Assembly: GCA_022747635.1 (NCBI GenBank)
Contig: JAKTNV010000005.1
Span: forward strand, 35,688,336 to 35,752,335
DNA: 64,000 bases
Source: Hetaerina americana
Taxonomy: Eukaryota > Arthropoda > Insecta > Odonata > Calopterygidae
Reading direction: 5' to 3'
Under the pieces are notes generated by a model. The model saw only the letters and a program-made list of their open reading frames with translations, did no database searches and had not been told where the DNA came from. This document shows positions 36,572 to 49,700 of the stretch, one piece after another. The translations under genes and the position numbers were made by a program. Positions within the stretch are counted from its first letter, which is position 1. Every line of letters begins with the position of its first letter.

Positions 36572-39500
36572 GGGGAAGTCCTGTGTCGCCCGTCCAGTTG
36601 CAATCTCCCCGGCCGATCACGCCCCGGTCTCGCGCCGCGCGCCGCCGCGGATACGGCCCGCGCCAAAGAGTCCGCGCTCTCGCTCGACGCTTCGCCGGCC
36701 AACGAGCCCGCCGCTACCGGCGGGCGGAGCGGTTCCGCCGGCCGGCGCGCCCGCTCTCGCCGGGGTAGACGAGGGGACGGCGGTACGCTCTCGTGCCTCT
36801 CTCTCCCACGGACGAACACCACCAGGGTGTTGGACCACGATGGGGCCTCAGACAACGTTATCCCGGGCCGGTGACACTGTTGACCCCTTGACTAGATGTC
36901 AGGAAATGAATCGCGCCCGTTTCGTGTTACGAGTTCTTAGTCTAGTTTTCTGTGTACAACACCGTGAATCACGTGAGCGAAGCCCGAGGAAACATTTTTC
37001 GGTCACTTCGCGATTTCGCTCGCCTCTTTCCTCGGGCGAAGACAGTGCTTTCCTTTCCCGGAGATGCACAGAATCAATTCACAGTGAGGATCGTCTTCGG
37101 ATCTTTCTCGTCGTATGTATCACAGTCAGGTACACCTCGGAGGGGAGCTCCGGTTCTCCCGGATCGACGAACGGACTTACGAACCACAAACTCCGCCTCA
37201 CGCACAGAACATATTCGCGGGGGGGGCGCAGCTTCTTCTCCTGCGGCCGTGACTGTTTAGCGTCGCGGACGGGAATGGGGGTGGGGAGGGAAGGAGGATA
37301 CAGGCCGTGTCCCGCCCGTGACGACGCACCACTCTCCGCCGCGGATGGAGGGAAGGAGCGTAGTGGGAGTGACGGCAAAGGCGCGGCAAGGTACCACCAC
37401 CGCCGCCGCACCACCGATGGGAAGAACACTCGGGCGATATTTTGGATTTCGCTTCACGAGGACGGCCAAGCACCACCACCACCATACAGCACTCGCACCA
37501 TCTGCCTCCACCCCCAAAACTACCCCGCGCACTGCCTCTCTGTCACTTCCTCCACCTCTCTCACACCCTCTCCCCTTTCCCCACCCCCTCTTTTGCCACC
37601 CCACACACAAACTCACACGTAGACCTCCCCCGGACTCGTTCCTCGCTCCCCCACCACCGCCCCCTCCGTTTCTCGTCCGCCCACCCACCCACCACCCTCC
37701 TGATCGCGCGCTTACGGCGAGGGACAAAGAAGAGAGGGAAAAAGATGTGTCGTTGGGGGGGCAACAGGGGGGGCGGCGAAAAAAATCCAGCGAGCAAAGA
37801 GAGAGAAAGACTTCTGCTTCACACTCGTAGCGGCGACGATTGCTTTCGTCGAGCCCGCGTGCGTGTCTGTGTGTATATGAGTGCCGATGCGTGCGATCTC
37901 GCTAGGGGAGCCAGGCGGTCGTTTTCCCGGCGTTCCACAGCCTCGCCTCCCGGCCGAGCCGTGCGGGTAAAGAGAGCAGTCTTCCTGGGATCGCGCACCG
38001 CACAGGAACACACCGGAGAGACCGGCTTGCCCACCCGCGCTGGCCGCCGTACCGCTTCGCCGCCTGCCTCTTTCTATCGCTCGCTCTCGCCGCTGCCGTC
38101 ACTCTCCTCACTCCTTTCCTTTCGTCCGCCCGACTCACAAAACACACGCGTGACGCGTCAGCCGTCCCTCTCTCGCTCGCTTCCTCCCTCTCCCTCTCTC
38201 TCTCACTCGCTCGCTTGCTCGCCCACTCTCTCCGCCTTCGCCTCGCTCCTTCACCGACCGAGGGTGTGGGGAAACTATACGACAGCCGACGGGTTTTACA
38301 CCCGGGCCTCGTGTTAATGAGGGAGCGCCACGCGGATTGGTCGCCGGGCGGGCGAGCGACCAATGGGGAGGCGGCCTAGGCGTGTTTTTCACAGGTCGAC
38401 GCGCGGCCGTGGCGGCGTAGGCGACGGACGTGGAGGGGCGGGGGACAGAGGTGGCTGGCGGTGGGGAATGGAGGGGGCCCACCCTAGAGTGGGTAGGGGG
38501 CAGCGGGGGTTCAGAGGGGCGGTATTGCGAGGGGAAAGAGGTGGTAGGGGATTCGGAGGGGAGGGCGGTGGGCGGGGTGAAGAGCTGGCAGGGGATGGGA
38601 GAGTCGTGGGGCGGGACGGAGTAGCGGTGGGAGGCGGGGCGGCGTGCGGGAGCGGGGGAAGGGTTGGACGGCGAGCGGAGGGGCGGGAAGAGGGAGTAGT
38701 CGCAGGGAGGAAGGAAAGGGAGAGAGAGGGAACGGCAAGTACAATGGCGAGGTGTTCACGGAGGAGGCTGCCTCTCTATCCTTCGTGTCTTGCGGCCCGT
38801 TGTCGAGGGAGGTGGACGGGGGGGCCTTTTGCCGATTGGGGGGCAGGCCGGGGTGGTGACGGTGGTGTGAAATGGAAGCAGGAGTGGGGGCTGAGGGAGA
38901 GGCAGGAGCGGTACTTATAATAAAATGGGCGACCGGCGCTATTTTCTCGTCCAGACTCTGTAAAAGGGAGGGATGGAGGAAGGGTCTGGATTTCTTCTCA
39001 AAAAAGCGGAAACTTCTTCTTTTCGCCCTTCCTCGAGGATTGCTCTCCTTCCTTCTTTTGTGCTGGCATCGAAGCGATGGGGGAGGGGGAGGTAGAATTT
39101 TTCCAATCCCTTTTCAGTCCCTCTTTCCCTCTCTCATTCGCTCACTCTCTCCAACTTTCCCTGCTTCGAAAATAGAAAACTAAAAAAAATACCGTAGGCG
39201 TCGTAGGTCCTCTTCTAGATTTCTCTGCTCCCTCGGGGTATATTCCGTCAAGGAATGAGGAGACTTTTCCGAAAAAGTTTTCCGTCGTTGCGATCACCGT
39301 TTTCGAAAGCCTAGCTAAAGAAGCAAGCGAATGGTGCCGTAGTAGAAGGTTGAGGGCGCGGGCTCGATGTGGTATTTTTCGGTAGAGACGCAAGTGGTAC
39401 CCATTCGGCTCCCCTTAATGTGTCGGCGGCGTCCTCTTAAAGACGATGGTATCGCATCGCTTCGGGGATACTTCTTCCCCGTATTCCGGAAGGATGGCGG

Positions 39501-40030
39501 GGGGCGGAAATGCGTCTTCGCGGTTTCCCCGCGATGCGCCGCGGTTGATTGTTCTTCGGTTCCTCCCGGGCGCCCAGTCTCTCCTCCTCTCTCTCTCCTG
39601 CGAGATGACAAGACTGCGAGAAATCCCACCGCGGAGGACGAGCGGGAATGGATGGCGGCAGTGAATGTTTGAAGACGCCCACATGGAAGTGCTTACTCGA
39701 ATGTCTGCCCGCAATCCTCCTGAGTTTCTCCTCACGCGGGAATCCTTTCCAATTAATGTCCTCGAGTCCACTCTCAGGATGCGCTCAGAAAAGTGTTGGC
39801 CGCACCCTGGAAGGGCAACATTATCGAGCAGTTCGTTGGGTCCGCGCTGAACGTCAGACGAAAGGGAGATGTCGAACAAACGCAGTCCTCCGCGCCTCGC
39901 CTACGGCGCTCATCGGGTGCGGGGGTGAAATTGTTCGAATCTCGTGGCGCCGGCGGCGATATCGGAAGCGGCGTCCTGAAAGGGGGGAGAGTTGCGAGCA
40001 CGGGGCGTTCGGGATAGGAGGGACGGGATC
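36572..40030 (-). promoter_or_regulatory. bi: GC/CpG-rich 5' UTR and presumed promoter domain of bi
   Basis: About 3.4 kb directly upstream of the bi start is much richer in G+C and CpG than the flanks. Sub-blocks are a C/G-rich part (36572-37500), pyrimidine-rich parts (about 37490-37700 and 38090-38260), a G/purine-rich part (about 38380-38910) and a mixed CpG-rich part (39400-40020). No clear TATA box or initiator that I trust is visible on the minus strand. Open frames on both strands here are by-products of low stop-codon density. That transcription starts here is inferred from position next to the first coding exon. Confidence 0.5.
38380..38910. repeat. G/purine-rich tract in the bi upstream domain
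   Basis: About 530 bp on the plus strand is dominated by G with A, with many GGG/GGGG runs and almost no stops. The G-run spacing would allow G-quadruplexes on the plus strand. On the presumed transcribed minus strand it is C/T-rich. The pyrimidine-rich 38090-38260 tract lies just inside it, towards the gene. Confidence 0.7.
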
Positions 40031-41230
40031 TGCTAATTCGCTATCCGAACCCTTGGGAATGAATTCTCCGTCCCGAATAACACGAACGACTAGAGGTATA
40101 GCAGCAATAATAATTTATCGAGCGTTAAGCTCGAGATACAGTGGACCTCGTCAAGAAGAATATGTAATACATGCGGGAAGTAATACATATAAAAAAAGGT
40201 CAGAAGCAGTACGAGAAAAGTTTTCATCCACTGTGAAGAAATCACTCGCCAAGAGTGTATAACCGCTTTGAATTTGTCAAAGCTAGCCAGTATTTTTGAC
40301 ACTAGTGTATGATAAAATAATTTTATGACGATATTAGTTATGGATTATTGTGATTCTGTTAATACATATTGGTTCACTGATAGGATATTTGTCGTGTGGT
40401 GCGGCCCACATCTTGTAGGGAATAACACAATATTATCATATACATACATGAGTATTTTGTAAAAATATTTTATATAATCTGTTAATGTCTAAATTTTAGA
40501 TCATCATTCTCCATTTAATAAACAAAGATCAGTGGCACTAATGAGGGAATGAATGTATATATTGTGATAGGCTTTGAAAAACACGCCCATTGGTTAGCCC
40601 AGAAGAGACTCGATCGACCACCCTCGGCTTCGTGGACTCTATCCTCGCCCACAACCATTTATCCGAGATTCGCCATCAGGAGGTCACGCGATGCTTCTAG
40701 GGTTACGGATGAATCCTACTTGTTTTGCGTAAAACACAACGTACCGGAGATCACCTCGGCGTTCGGTTTACCAGTGGTTGTTCAGCGCAACCACCTACTT
40801 CAAATAAAGCAGAATTATAAAACAATGGTATGTGGCAGAAAGAAAAAAAACAATGAGCCTTTAAAACAATACCTTTAAGATTGCTTGAATGGCGAAAATG
40901 TCAAAACCAACTAAGGTTTTCACTCAGTGGCGTTTAATATCTCGTGAATCAATTGCTATACGCACACGGAGAAAAGGTTTTTAGAAATCTCTAGTGCTGC
41001 CCAAAGGCTAAATAAAATGTAAACGTATTAAAAAAAATATATAATCGTAATATGAAAAGATATTTCATAAACATTTCAAAATCTTACACATTTACCATAT
41101 CGGGAATTACTGACATTTAGGAGCAAATAAAATCCCGAAAATAAGAGCCAGGTTCAAAGGATCCGCGAAAAAATTCTAAAAACCGTAGAGACATATCGGC
41201 GAGAGTCAAACGATCAGCACGTCGTCGATA
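40031..41230. other. AT-rich upstream DNA
   Basis: No gene recognised. A 109-codon plus-strand frame (40549-40878) has no known domain. Confidence 0.5.
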
Positions 41231-41560
41231 CGTTTCACGTAAAGTTTGAGTATTAGCTCGAACCCTTGGTATTTCTCCTCTCCCTCACGCTCGGGAATAG
41301 GCAGGCAGGCAGGTGATTGGGGTTATGGTGAGCGTCCGGGTTTCTCTTGGACGGATTTGGGAGATGAAGGCCCCTGGTTGGGAGGCAGGGGGTCAGGCAA
41401 GCGAGAGGGACGGCGGGGCATCGAGCGACTCCGCTGGGGCGGATACCCCCGCCCTGCCCCATCTGGTGGGAGAAGATTATAGGGCTAGGACGGGAGATCT
41501 AGAAAAAAGAAAACCTTTACGTGCACCGCACCCCTCTGCATTCGAGTCACGAAGTTCTGT
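41231..41560. other. Small GC-rich block with short AGGC repeats
   Basis: An (AGGC)n run of about four units at 41299-41313 lies within a G-rich stretch. The 153-codon frame crossing it (41313-41774) is not recognisable. Confidence 0.4.
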
Positions 41561-44500
41561 GGTGTTTTTGAGCGAACCTCGGCGAACTATGACAGAAATA
41601 ACTATTTTTTATCGGTTTCCATTTCTTGATAACTTCACCGATCAGCCAGTGGTCAAGCTGGAAGCGCTCGCGATTTTCCTGTTTCGCATTCTAAGGGTTA
41701 TTAGCTCGTCAATTCCACATTCAGAGAGATTTCAAGCTGGACCAGAGGCTGAATCATCTATTACCAGATATTAAACATCACAGTCCTGTAACAATCTAAA
41801 ATAAGGTTGCTTTCGCAATTTATTTCTCTGGTATTTCTTCCCATCGCCCAGAGATTAATTTAAAATTATATTTAAAGATACTAATACAACTACCCATAGG
41901 TTTGAACAAAGAATAACCTCTGGTGATCAATAGTCTAGAGTATGTTAAGAAAAATATTAAAAGTAAATGCTACCTTATGCTTCGAATTCGTCTTGAATAG
42001 GAAAGTGGAGTAAGAAATAATGTTTCATTATTTTATGGTGTTTTGGTTATCATACCAAAACTTATGCATAATCAAGCCTAAAAATAAAATTAACCTATAT
42101 CAATCTTTCTTTTTCGTTTTCTTTCTTCCTTTTGTTAAACTTATATTGACTAATCACAACACAAAAGAATTTCCTTCATAGTGATTTTCTATTTTTAGTT
42201 ACATCCGATTGGTACCCAAGGACAATGTACTGTTTCGACAATTTGCTACAGCAGAAAATAATTACCTTACGTCGATTTCCAATGACGATTCTTGAATAAC
42301 GACAATGTCCACCAATGTCTTATAATTTTATGAATTCAGTTGGCAATTTTATTTTTCCTGACGAAATGAAAAATTAACTCCACCGAAGAAACATATTAAA
42401 CAGCGAAGAATGATTGACCCATGTTTCATTATATATTTCATCAGAATTAATTATTTTATTGAGAAAAAAATGGCAACCTTATTCCTTTAACCCAAAATGG
42501 ACCTATCAAAACGGCAATTGGTTGATTAACTTTGCGAATTTGATTACGTGTATCTCCGGATACCGAATGTGCATCTAAATTGTTCATAACACAATTTATA
42601 TGGACTCGTGGCGGCCATATTTCGTTGAGTTAACTGCAATCAGTGCTTTAATATGTTATGCCAATTCAAAACCACAGTCAATCACACCATTGCATCTTTA
42701 CTTTCATCACTTGGCGCTAAAATGAGAACGGTTTCAACTGTTTACCTCCTTCCGTGGATTCTCATTGAGAAAATGTATACCTACTTAATGGTAATCTATC
42801 AATAACATGAGCATTTAAGTGTTTCCCCGGATAATATATGCAGCCATCAAGAGAAACTACCAATGGAAATAGCAGCAAACGAAGTAAATTATCTGAATTA
42901 GGGCATCAAAATTTGGGAATGTGAAGTGATATTACCTTAATGCCGCATCGAATTCACAATATGATGGAATCCTAACATACAGATTTTGTAATAACTTTAA
43001 GCAGAAAACATTCATAATGTTCCGATGGTCCTAATCTTTCACCTAGATTATCATCGCTCAGATTTTTCACTTTGATGAACTTGAAGAAAATAATTTACAA
43101 GAGCTTGAAAGCCAACAAGCTAATAAGTGCACGTCATCCGTCCAGAATCAGCGAATGCATTTATCATGTAAATTTATAAAAATCCTTTTATTTCATGACC
43201 ACTCTTAGGTCATGGAGTCAACTAGGTACCCATCAAAAATGCACCTATAATGGAAAATGAGTTGGCATCCATAACGGGTATGATTTGTCATCCATAGCTT
43301 ATTGATATTTCCAACTCACACAATATGAAACCAAGTTTTAAGCCAAATATTCGGCTGGATTGGATAATAATCGGTTATGTTCTATTATTAAGTGACTTGT
43401 CTGTTTTCCCGTAGCAAAAAAATGGAATTCCAAAAGGAAAAAGCTCAGTCCTCCGCGAGACTGATGACTGAACACCTGCCTACCTTTCATTCTGACTAAA
43501 TTAGAAATGAATAACTGTGAATGAGAATCTTTTCGTGTCACGCAAAAAATACCTATAACTATTCTACAATCAACAGCTTTTCATCTTGGAAGAATTGAAT
43601 ACTCAATTTCATTATGCATTCATATTTTCCGTAATAGTGTGCGTCAAGTACTACAAATTATCGGATGGAAAAATAAAATGATGTAGACCAGCGGAAATGG
43701 ATTTGATTAGGTTGTAAGACTCCATGAACAATTAGGTATATCATAATGGTTGATACGAGCTGGGAATTTTTCTTGAAAGTTAATAAATTCTTCATATTTA
43801 ATTATGAAGAAGTTTATCACTTCAAACCTGATATTAAACATTTGGAAGAGAGTTCATTGAATTTCATATGCAAAACAATTTTTTTAATTGGGATTAATAT
43901 GAATCACAGCTTTAAAACATCGCGAGCACCTTACTATTTTTTTAAACCAATAAGTAGGATACTTCCATGCGGGTCATACATCTTTCCTCTTATCGAAATA
44001 GCTCTAATGGCCTTATAGTGTAATTCAATTTGACATCAATCCTCATTTAGGTCAATGAAGGTGACATTGATTACAATGCTCATTTTGAATACCTGAGAAA
44101 AGGAAGTGGACAGGCGTTTGCGAGATTTATTTGATTTCAAAACAATATGTCTAATTATTAATGATAAGTATAATTTGTAGTAACACTTGTATGGATATCA
44201 TACATTTTCGAATGGATTAAATAAGTTTTAGCATTATACAATAGTTTTAGGTTAAATTTGAGGCATACATACATAGTTCGATATTATATGCACCTATTAA
44301 ATATCGAAGATATTTTTAGAAACGAAAGCATTTTTATTAATGTGACGGATTGAGCAGAGGCTTAATTAATTTTGCTCACTTCAGCCCCCGCGAACGCTTT
44401 CTCTATCTTTTCAAAACATTTCGAGCAATAGGCAACTACCAACTTTGACCCATTTACGTAATGTGCCACACGATGTAGGTGAAACGCGTCACAAAGGGGA

Positions 44501-44570
44501 ATTATGTAGCAATATGGTAATCTTTTAAAGGCGGTGACAGTGCATGACACGCCACGCGACACCCTCGGAA
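41561..44570. other. AT-rich non-coding DNA
   Basis: Three kilobases of AT-rich sequence with no feature I can support. Confidence 0.5.
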
Positions 44571-44960
44571 GACCCTTGGGAAGTTACAGAGCGATAGTCA
44601 TGCCTTCTCATGTGCCTACAAGACTACATCAGGTTGTAGTTTCTATGTGGGTTGGCGTCCACTAAGGGGGTGGGGGGGTTAGGGGGTCACCGCGTGGTCT
44701 TCGCCCAAAAGTCGGTGAGAGCTGAGGAGAGTGCGTTTCAGTTCGGATTTTGGTGGAGGGAAGTCGAGCGGGCAGAGGGTGAGGGTGGGGGGGGGAGAAT
44801 GGCGAGGAGGGCGTGGGAGGAGGAACTGCTACACTGGCCGTGGTATCGATTGGGGGGCAGGCCGAGCGGCGGCGGAGTTTAAAGATTAGGTCCATCCACT
44901 GGGGACGATATCGAACTGCCCTCGACGTAAGTATATAAGGGGGAAGGGCCAGATTACAAG
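44571..44960 (+). promoter_or_regulatory. Isolated G-rich block followed by a TATA-like motif
   Basis: G-rich sequence at 44660-44880, with a G9 run at 44787-44795, is followed by TATATAAG at 44933-44940 on the plus strand. A GC-rich upstream block plus a TATA motif resembles a core promoter. No open frame or clear initiator follows at +30, so any transcript would be non-coding or spliced. Confidence 0.25.
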
Positions 44961-45492
44961 TAGGTAAACGCTGATGGAGCCGATGGATTAGATGAAGAGC
45001 GCAATGCACTTAGCGCGAGAGATGTTAATCTTTAGTCCTAGCGAGAAAACATTATGGAATAAGTGGATCGAGTCATTCTTAAGAGGAGCTATCAGTGGTA
45101 CATCATTTTGAAATCCCTTGGCCTTGTTGTGTTCTTCAGTGTCTTTGATATTTTTCCACATCGGTGTTGTCATGAGAATTACTTCCAACAAATTGAATTA
45201 GAAACTCTATAATGAAAATTTAACTGTTGTTTTTACTGAAAATATCTTAAGAACTTCGAAGTAACCACACATAGGTATTCTTGACATGGATAATATACTT
45301 ACTTTAAGTTTTGAGAAACTCTTTTGGCTCATTTCATTTATAATAACAGAACTTGCACTAAGCTAGATTAACATCATCTAAATCAACTCGTGTATGTAGG
45401 AATTTTACATCATGAAATTATTAGTACACGTATAAATAAATAAAATATAAAGGAGATAACTTCAGGCGTCACTTTGTGGAAACGATACATAA

Positions 45493-45558
45493 TTGCAAAA
45501 GAAACACTTGGTTTTTCCACAATATTTTATGTGGAAAAACCAAGTGTTTCTTTTGCAA
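45493..45558. repeat. Perfect 29-bp inverted repeat with 8-nt loop
   Basis: Arm 45493-45521 is exactly the reverse complement of arm 45530-45558, separated by ATATTTTA. Pairing stops at the next base outside (A against A). A transcript would fold into a fully paired 29-bp stem. A perfect stem suggests a recent fold-back (template-switch) duplication or a selected RNA/DNA structure. Standard miRNA precursors usually carry mismatches. Confidence 0.9.
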
Positions 45559-45863
45559 ATAAAATATAGTTTAACACACCTGATCCTTGAAGAGTTCGAC
45601 TACAAGGAAGTACCTAGCACATTACTAGGCGAATACAAGGTTATGGTTCCGTTAAAGACGGCTGCTATGGCTGATCTCGCAAATATACCGATACCTACTT
45701 TGAAATTCTACAAAATAGGTTCAAAAACGTGAAATAAATATCGAGAACCTAGGGACTTTGGCGTGACTAATCTGAAAGTTATAAGATATGCACTTACTAA
45801 TTTTTCGCGCAAAAACGATTAATTTAATCTAAATTAAATTTACTCGGTAAAAAAATACCAAAC

Positions 45864-45879
45864 ATCATCATCATCATCT
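45864..45879. repeat. Short (ATC)n run, possible 3' tail of an old retroelement
   Basis: Five ATC units occur in otherwise mixed AT-rich DNA. Short trinucleotide tails end many non-LTR elements, here possibly on the minus strand. No adjoining retroelement protein is visible. Confidence 0.3.
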
Positions 45880-48090
45880 GTCCTCAACGAATTCATGCTG
45901 GAGGTTGAATCAGTTAATTAGAGTTCAAGAATTCCATTTAGCAACACCGTACAGTCTGCTTAGCAGAAGATTTCACCAGATCGAAAAAAATCTGCTGGGA
46001 TCTAAACTAGGCCTGCCTAATATCCTTAAAGGTGATTAACTATGGATATTTTCTTCTGGGTAATTTTGTAGCTATTGATAAGCACGAAAAACAAAATTAA
46101 AGTTAAACAACATGTTTATTTTGTATTTTAAATCGATCCATAACCCCTACCATTGTGTAATGTCTATAACTTAAGGGTAGATGTTGAATACATTATTTTA
46201 TGCATGAAACTAAAGAAAATGAATTAAAACAATCTTTGAATACATCCAAACACCTTTCAATAAATTACTCCGCAATTCGAAGGCACTTACTTCATTAGTT
46301 CATGTATGAGAACAAGCTTCTAGGACGAGGTCACTCTTAAACTTAAGTTTCTGTAATATCAACATTTTTCGAGACAAAGCGTCAGTTTTAAACCTTTGCC
46401 AAGCTAAATATCACCGAAATGAACTTACTATGAGCATAATGGAATCACTGTACTATGAATACATGGGTTATCGTTCACCAGGTGGCGGTGTGAATTAACA
46501 ACCATGTGCAGGACTGACGTTTCCAGCCCTTGTTTAAATATATAATAGTTATGAGCATGTCAGAAGAGTTACACACAAAAAAATGGAATATCCTTAGTAA
46601 GTCAGTTGGGAGTAATTTATGTAACATTTTCTCAGGTGACGACTGCGACTGGTGATTCATCTTTAAACAAAAGCCAACTTATTGAAAAACCGTTGGTGAA
46701 AAGAGATCTTTCCTTCACACATTACACGGAGACCACTAAAGACATCAAATTTACTCAACGCAAGAGGGATCACGCTCAGACTCACTCGCGCAGTGTTATC
46801 TTAGACCATTTCCTACAGCATCATCAGTCCTCATCGCATTGCGACAAATACCATCACATGCTGTTAGTTTCACCGCGGTTAGAAGAACCGTCGAAAATGA
46901 ATTAACACAGATGGGTCCGAACGTAAGCGACTACGACATTGCCGTTGCCTGCGTAATGCAAGACGGCGCCGATAGGAGAGTCAGATTGGTTCAAGCGACT
47001 GAGGCAGGCTCCGAAAATTCAAAGCGTGCGGATGAGGAGCTTCGAGAAGTAGATATTTATTATTTTTCTCATTTAGTGCCTGCCTCACGGATGAGATCAA
47101 ACGCGAAGAGGACCCATGAGCTGAGTTCAAGAAAATTACCGAGTCACCGCAGAATTACAAAGGCCAGTTTTGGCCTTCAAACTTACCAACGCATTTAATT
47201 GAAATCTCTCCAGCATATAAATATCATGTTCATCCCTTGACATTTTGTGAGAACTATTATAGTTGTTGTTTTCATTTCCTGCTGCGTATTGTTTCAATGC
47301 ACCAGCATCGGAAAAATTCCATATATTTTTCTTCATTCGATACATTAGATAGATAACAAAGTATTGAAAATGCCCACATTTTCAAAATTTTCATATCAAC
47401 GTATCAACAATCTGTAACAGGTTTTTTCTTTTCACAAATGTTAACTTGTAAAAATATAAATGATGGAACCAAATATTCCTTAGAACCAAATATAAAGGTT
47501 TTACCTACCATCAAATATATCATTGCCCTTTATGATCACTAAATTACACTGTAATATCTTGTCTTTAGCATACGTATTTATAAGGTGATTAGACCTTAAA
47601 TGTGTTATTTAGTTTCACATACGCCATTTTTTTTGATTCTTCAATAAATAAATAGTTAGGGGCTTAAATTCTTTTGATAACCAAGCAAGCATTTTATTAG
47701 CGTCACATGCATTGGACAGTTACTAAACTGTGAACTTGGAACCTTTCTACTGCGGTTATCAAGATAATTGGCACAATGATTGGCAAGGAAATGCTTACAT
47801 CAATATGTAGCGATAAGTAAGCAGCAAAATCCAATATTAGTATGGGAGAGATCATGATTTCTCTCCGTCGTTATCATTTATTTTTTCCCTCCATTGCCCT
47901 AATTGCCCTCACCCTAATAAACCTGCGTACCCTATACTTATTCTGCCTCGGCTATCTTGTGCCTCCCACGAAGATAGCAGGCACGAGGCCTCGGAACCCC
48001 TCGATATAGGTACGCAGCGCGTCCCGAAATTACCTCGACGGATATCCACGCCGGATGACTGACTTCCCACTCCCTTCACACTGATCCGAT

Positions 48091-49700
48091 CCCGCAAAAA
48101 TCCTCCAAAACCCATGGGCATTACCTAAAACTTCATTCGGGTGGGGCGAGAGGGCATTCTCGCCGCCCCTGAGACGCCAGGGGAGGAAGCGGGTGGGAAA
48201 GGAGACAAAAGAAAAAGAAAGGAAGCGATGGAAGAAGAGCCTTGTTTATTTAGTCCTCTTGCCCCTCTCTCTCGCCGAAAAAAACCCCGCACTCCCCCGC
48301 GAGAGCGCAAACAAAGCAACATAACCTTCAAAGAGGGTGGTGGGGTGGCCTCTCACCCCCCTTTCCTTTGCATCCTCCCATCCCAGAGGTCCCCGCACCT
48401 GAGACGTGGATCCCTCCCACCGGACTCCTCCCCATCCTTCACCCCTCCGCCCCCCTACTTGCGCCCGCCTCCACCGGCAGCGACGTCTTCCCCGCGGAAG
48501 GACTCCCTCTTTCTTACTCCCCGCCACCGCCACCTTAACCGGCCCGCCCAGAGTTTTGCCATCCAGCAGACTTAGCCGGCCGCCGCCGACACCAACGCCG
48601 GGCGTTCCCGTTCTACCCCTTCCGTTTGCGTCCAGCTCGTGTTTACGTACGCCTGCACACGATCATACACGAATTTATCACAAAATTACGCACGCATGTG
48701 TACGCGCGTTTGCATTAACCTCGTCGCCGTGCGTCGGGAGAGTAGAGAGCAAGCGAGCGAGCGGAGAGAGGCAGGGACGAACGAAGACGGGATGCGGGTT
48801 TGTGCGACGCCGCCGGAGGTTCGGTGAAGGAGTGGAGGGGTTTTGCGCGGGGGGGGGCCTCAGTAGGCGGAGCCACACGGTCTCCCTCTCTAACCCCCCC
48901 CTTCGCGCACCAGGAGGGGAGGGGGGGTGGGAGCGCTGGGAGGCCACGGAGCGAGCGTTCAAGATGACACCGCCCCTTCTTAGAACGCTGCCCTGGCGTG
49001 GAAGGAGGGTCTCGGGGACTGGGAAGGGAGAGCGGGACGGACGGGGAGGGGCCGCGAAGAGGGAGAGGGGAGGGCGTAGCCAAGGACGGGGGAAGCGAAG
49101 AGGGGGCTGTTGAAAAGCAGCTCCCCTCCACTTCTCCCTCTCCAACCCCCCTTCGCGCTCCTTTCACGTCGGCCACCCGAGCGCCACAGCGCGGCCAGAG
49201 GGTGAACCAGGCCGCCCAATGGCCTCACGAAAGGGTTCGTCGGATCACGAGAAGATGGATCGTCGGCCGTGCTGCCCTTTACGGAGAGGAGGCGGAAGAG
49301 AGGAGGAGGAAGAGAGGACGAAGAAGGAGAGAGGGTGAAAAAGGGAGAGAGAGGGAGAGGAGAAGAAGCGAGAGGGTGATACATGCCGTGTTAGAAGGTA
49401 CGTGTCTGAGCGTGCCTGTGTGTGTGTCTTGTGTGTTCGTGTGTGTGTGTGTCTGTATATGCAAGGAGATGGGATGGAGATGCCGAGATATAGATAGGCG
49501 AGCGGGGAGTCGATGTTTTCGGAGGTCCGGAGCGCACACGTCGCGCGCCCGGTGACGATATACTCCCGTCTCATTTTTCGGGGTAATGGCAGCGGGTGCT
49601 CCGGGCACATGCGGGGATGCTAGAGGAGAAAGATTAGGGCCTTGGAAGGAGAAGGGGTCAGATTGTGGGGGGCAGGTGATAGTCAAGGTAGGTGGGATAA
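48091..49700. other. GC-rich block with alternating purine/pyrimidine tracts and a TG microsatellite
   Basis: Purine-rich at about 48170-48240, C/T-rich at about 48345-48540, CpG-rich at 48550-48830, then G/A-rich at about 48840-49100 and 49270-49380. A broken (TG)n run lies at 49401-49458. Overlapping frames up to 235 codons are compositional. None has a recognisable domain. Confidence 0.55.

Larger units (their letters stand above)
44961..48090. other. AT-rich non-coding DNA with a perfect hairpin
   Basis: It contains the 29-bp perfect inverted repeat at 45493-45558 and a short (ATC)n run near 45864-45879. Frames of 60-119 codons here (for example 46839-47198 plus) have no recognisable family. 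Confidence 0.5.

Noticed and set aside
35957..36874. 305-codon plus-strand frame opposite the bi exon
   Set aside because: It is antisense to the bi exon, with an Arg-rich composition forced by the Ala/Gly codons on the other strand.
36570..37622. 350-codon plus-strand frame upstream of bi
   Set aside because: Low stop density in GC-rich DNA; no domain, low-complexity tail, and overlapping frames on both strands.
37442..38317. 291-codon Ser/Pro/Arg-rich plus-strand frame
   Set aside because: It runs through C/T-rich simple sequence and has the composition of the tract, not of a protein family.
46839..47198. 119-codon plus-strand frame with balanced composition
   Set aside because: It looks more protein-like than most, but I recognise no family, see no splice context, and it overlaps another frame. 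Kept out for lack of support.
48406..49113. 235-codon plus-strand frame
   Set aside because: It crosses a pyrimidine-rich and then a purine-rich tract and changes amino-acid bias exactly at the switch, showing it is compositional.
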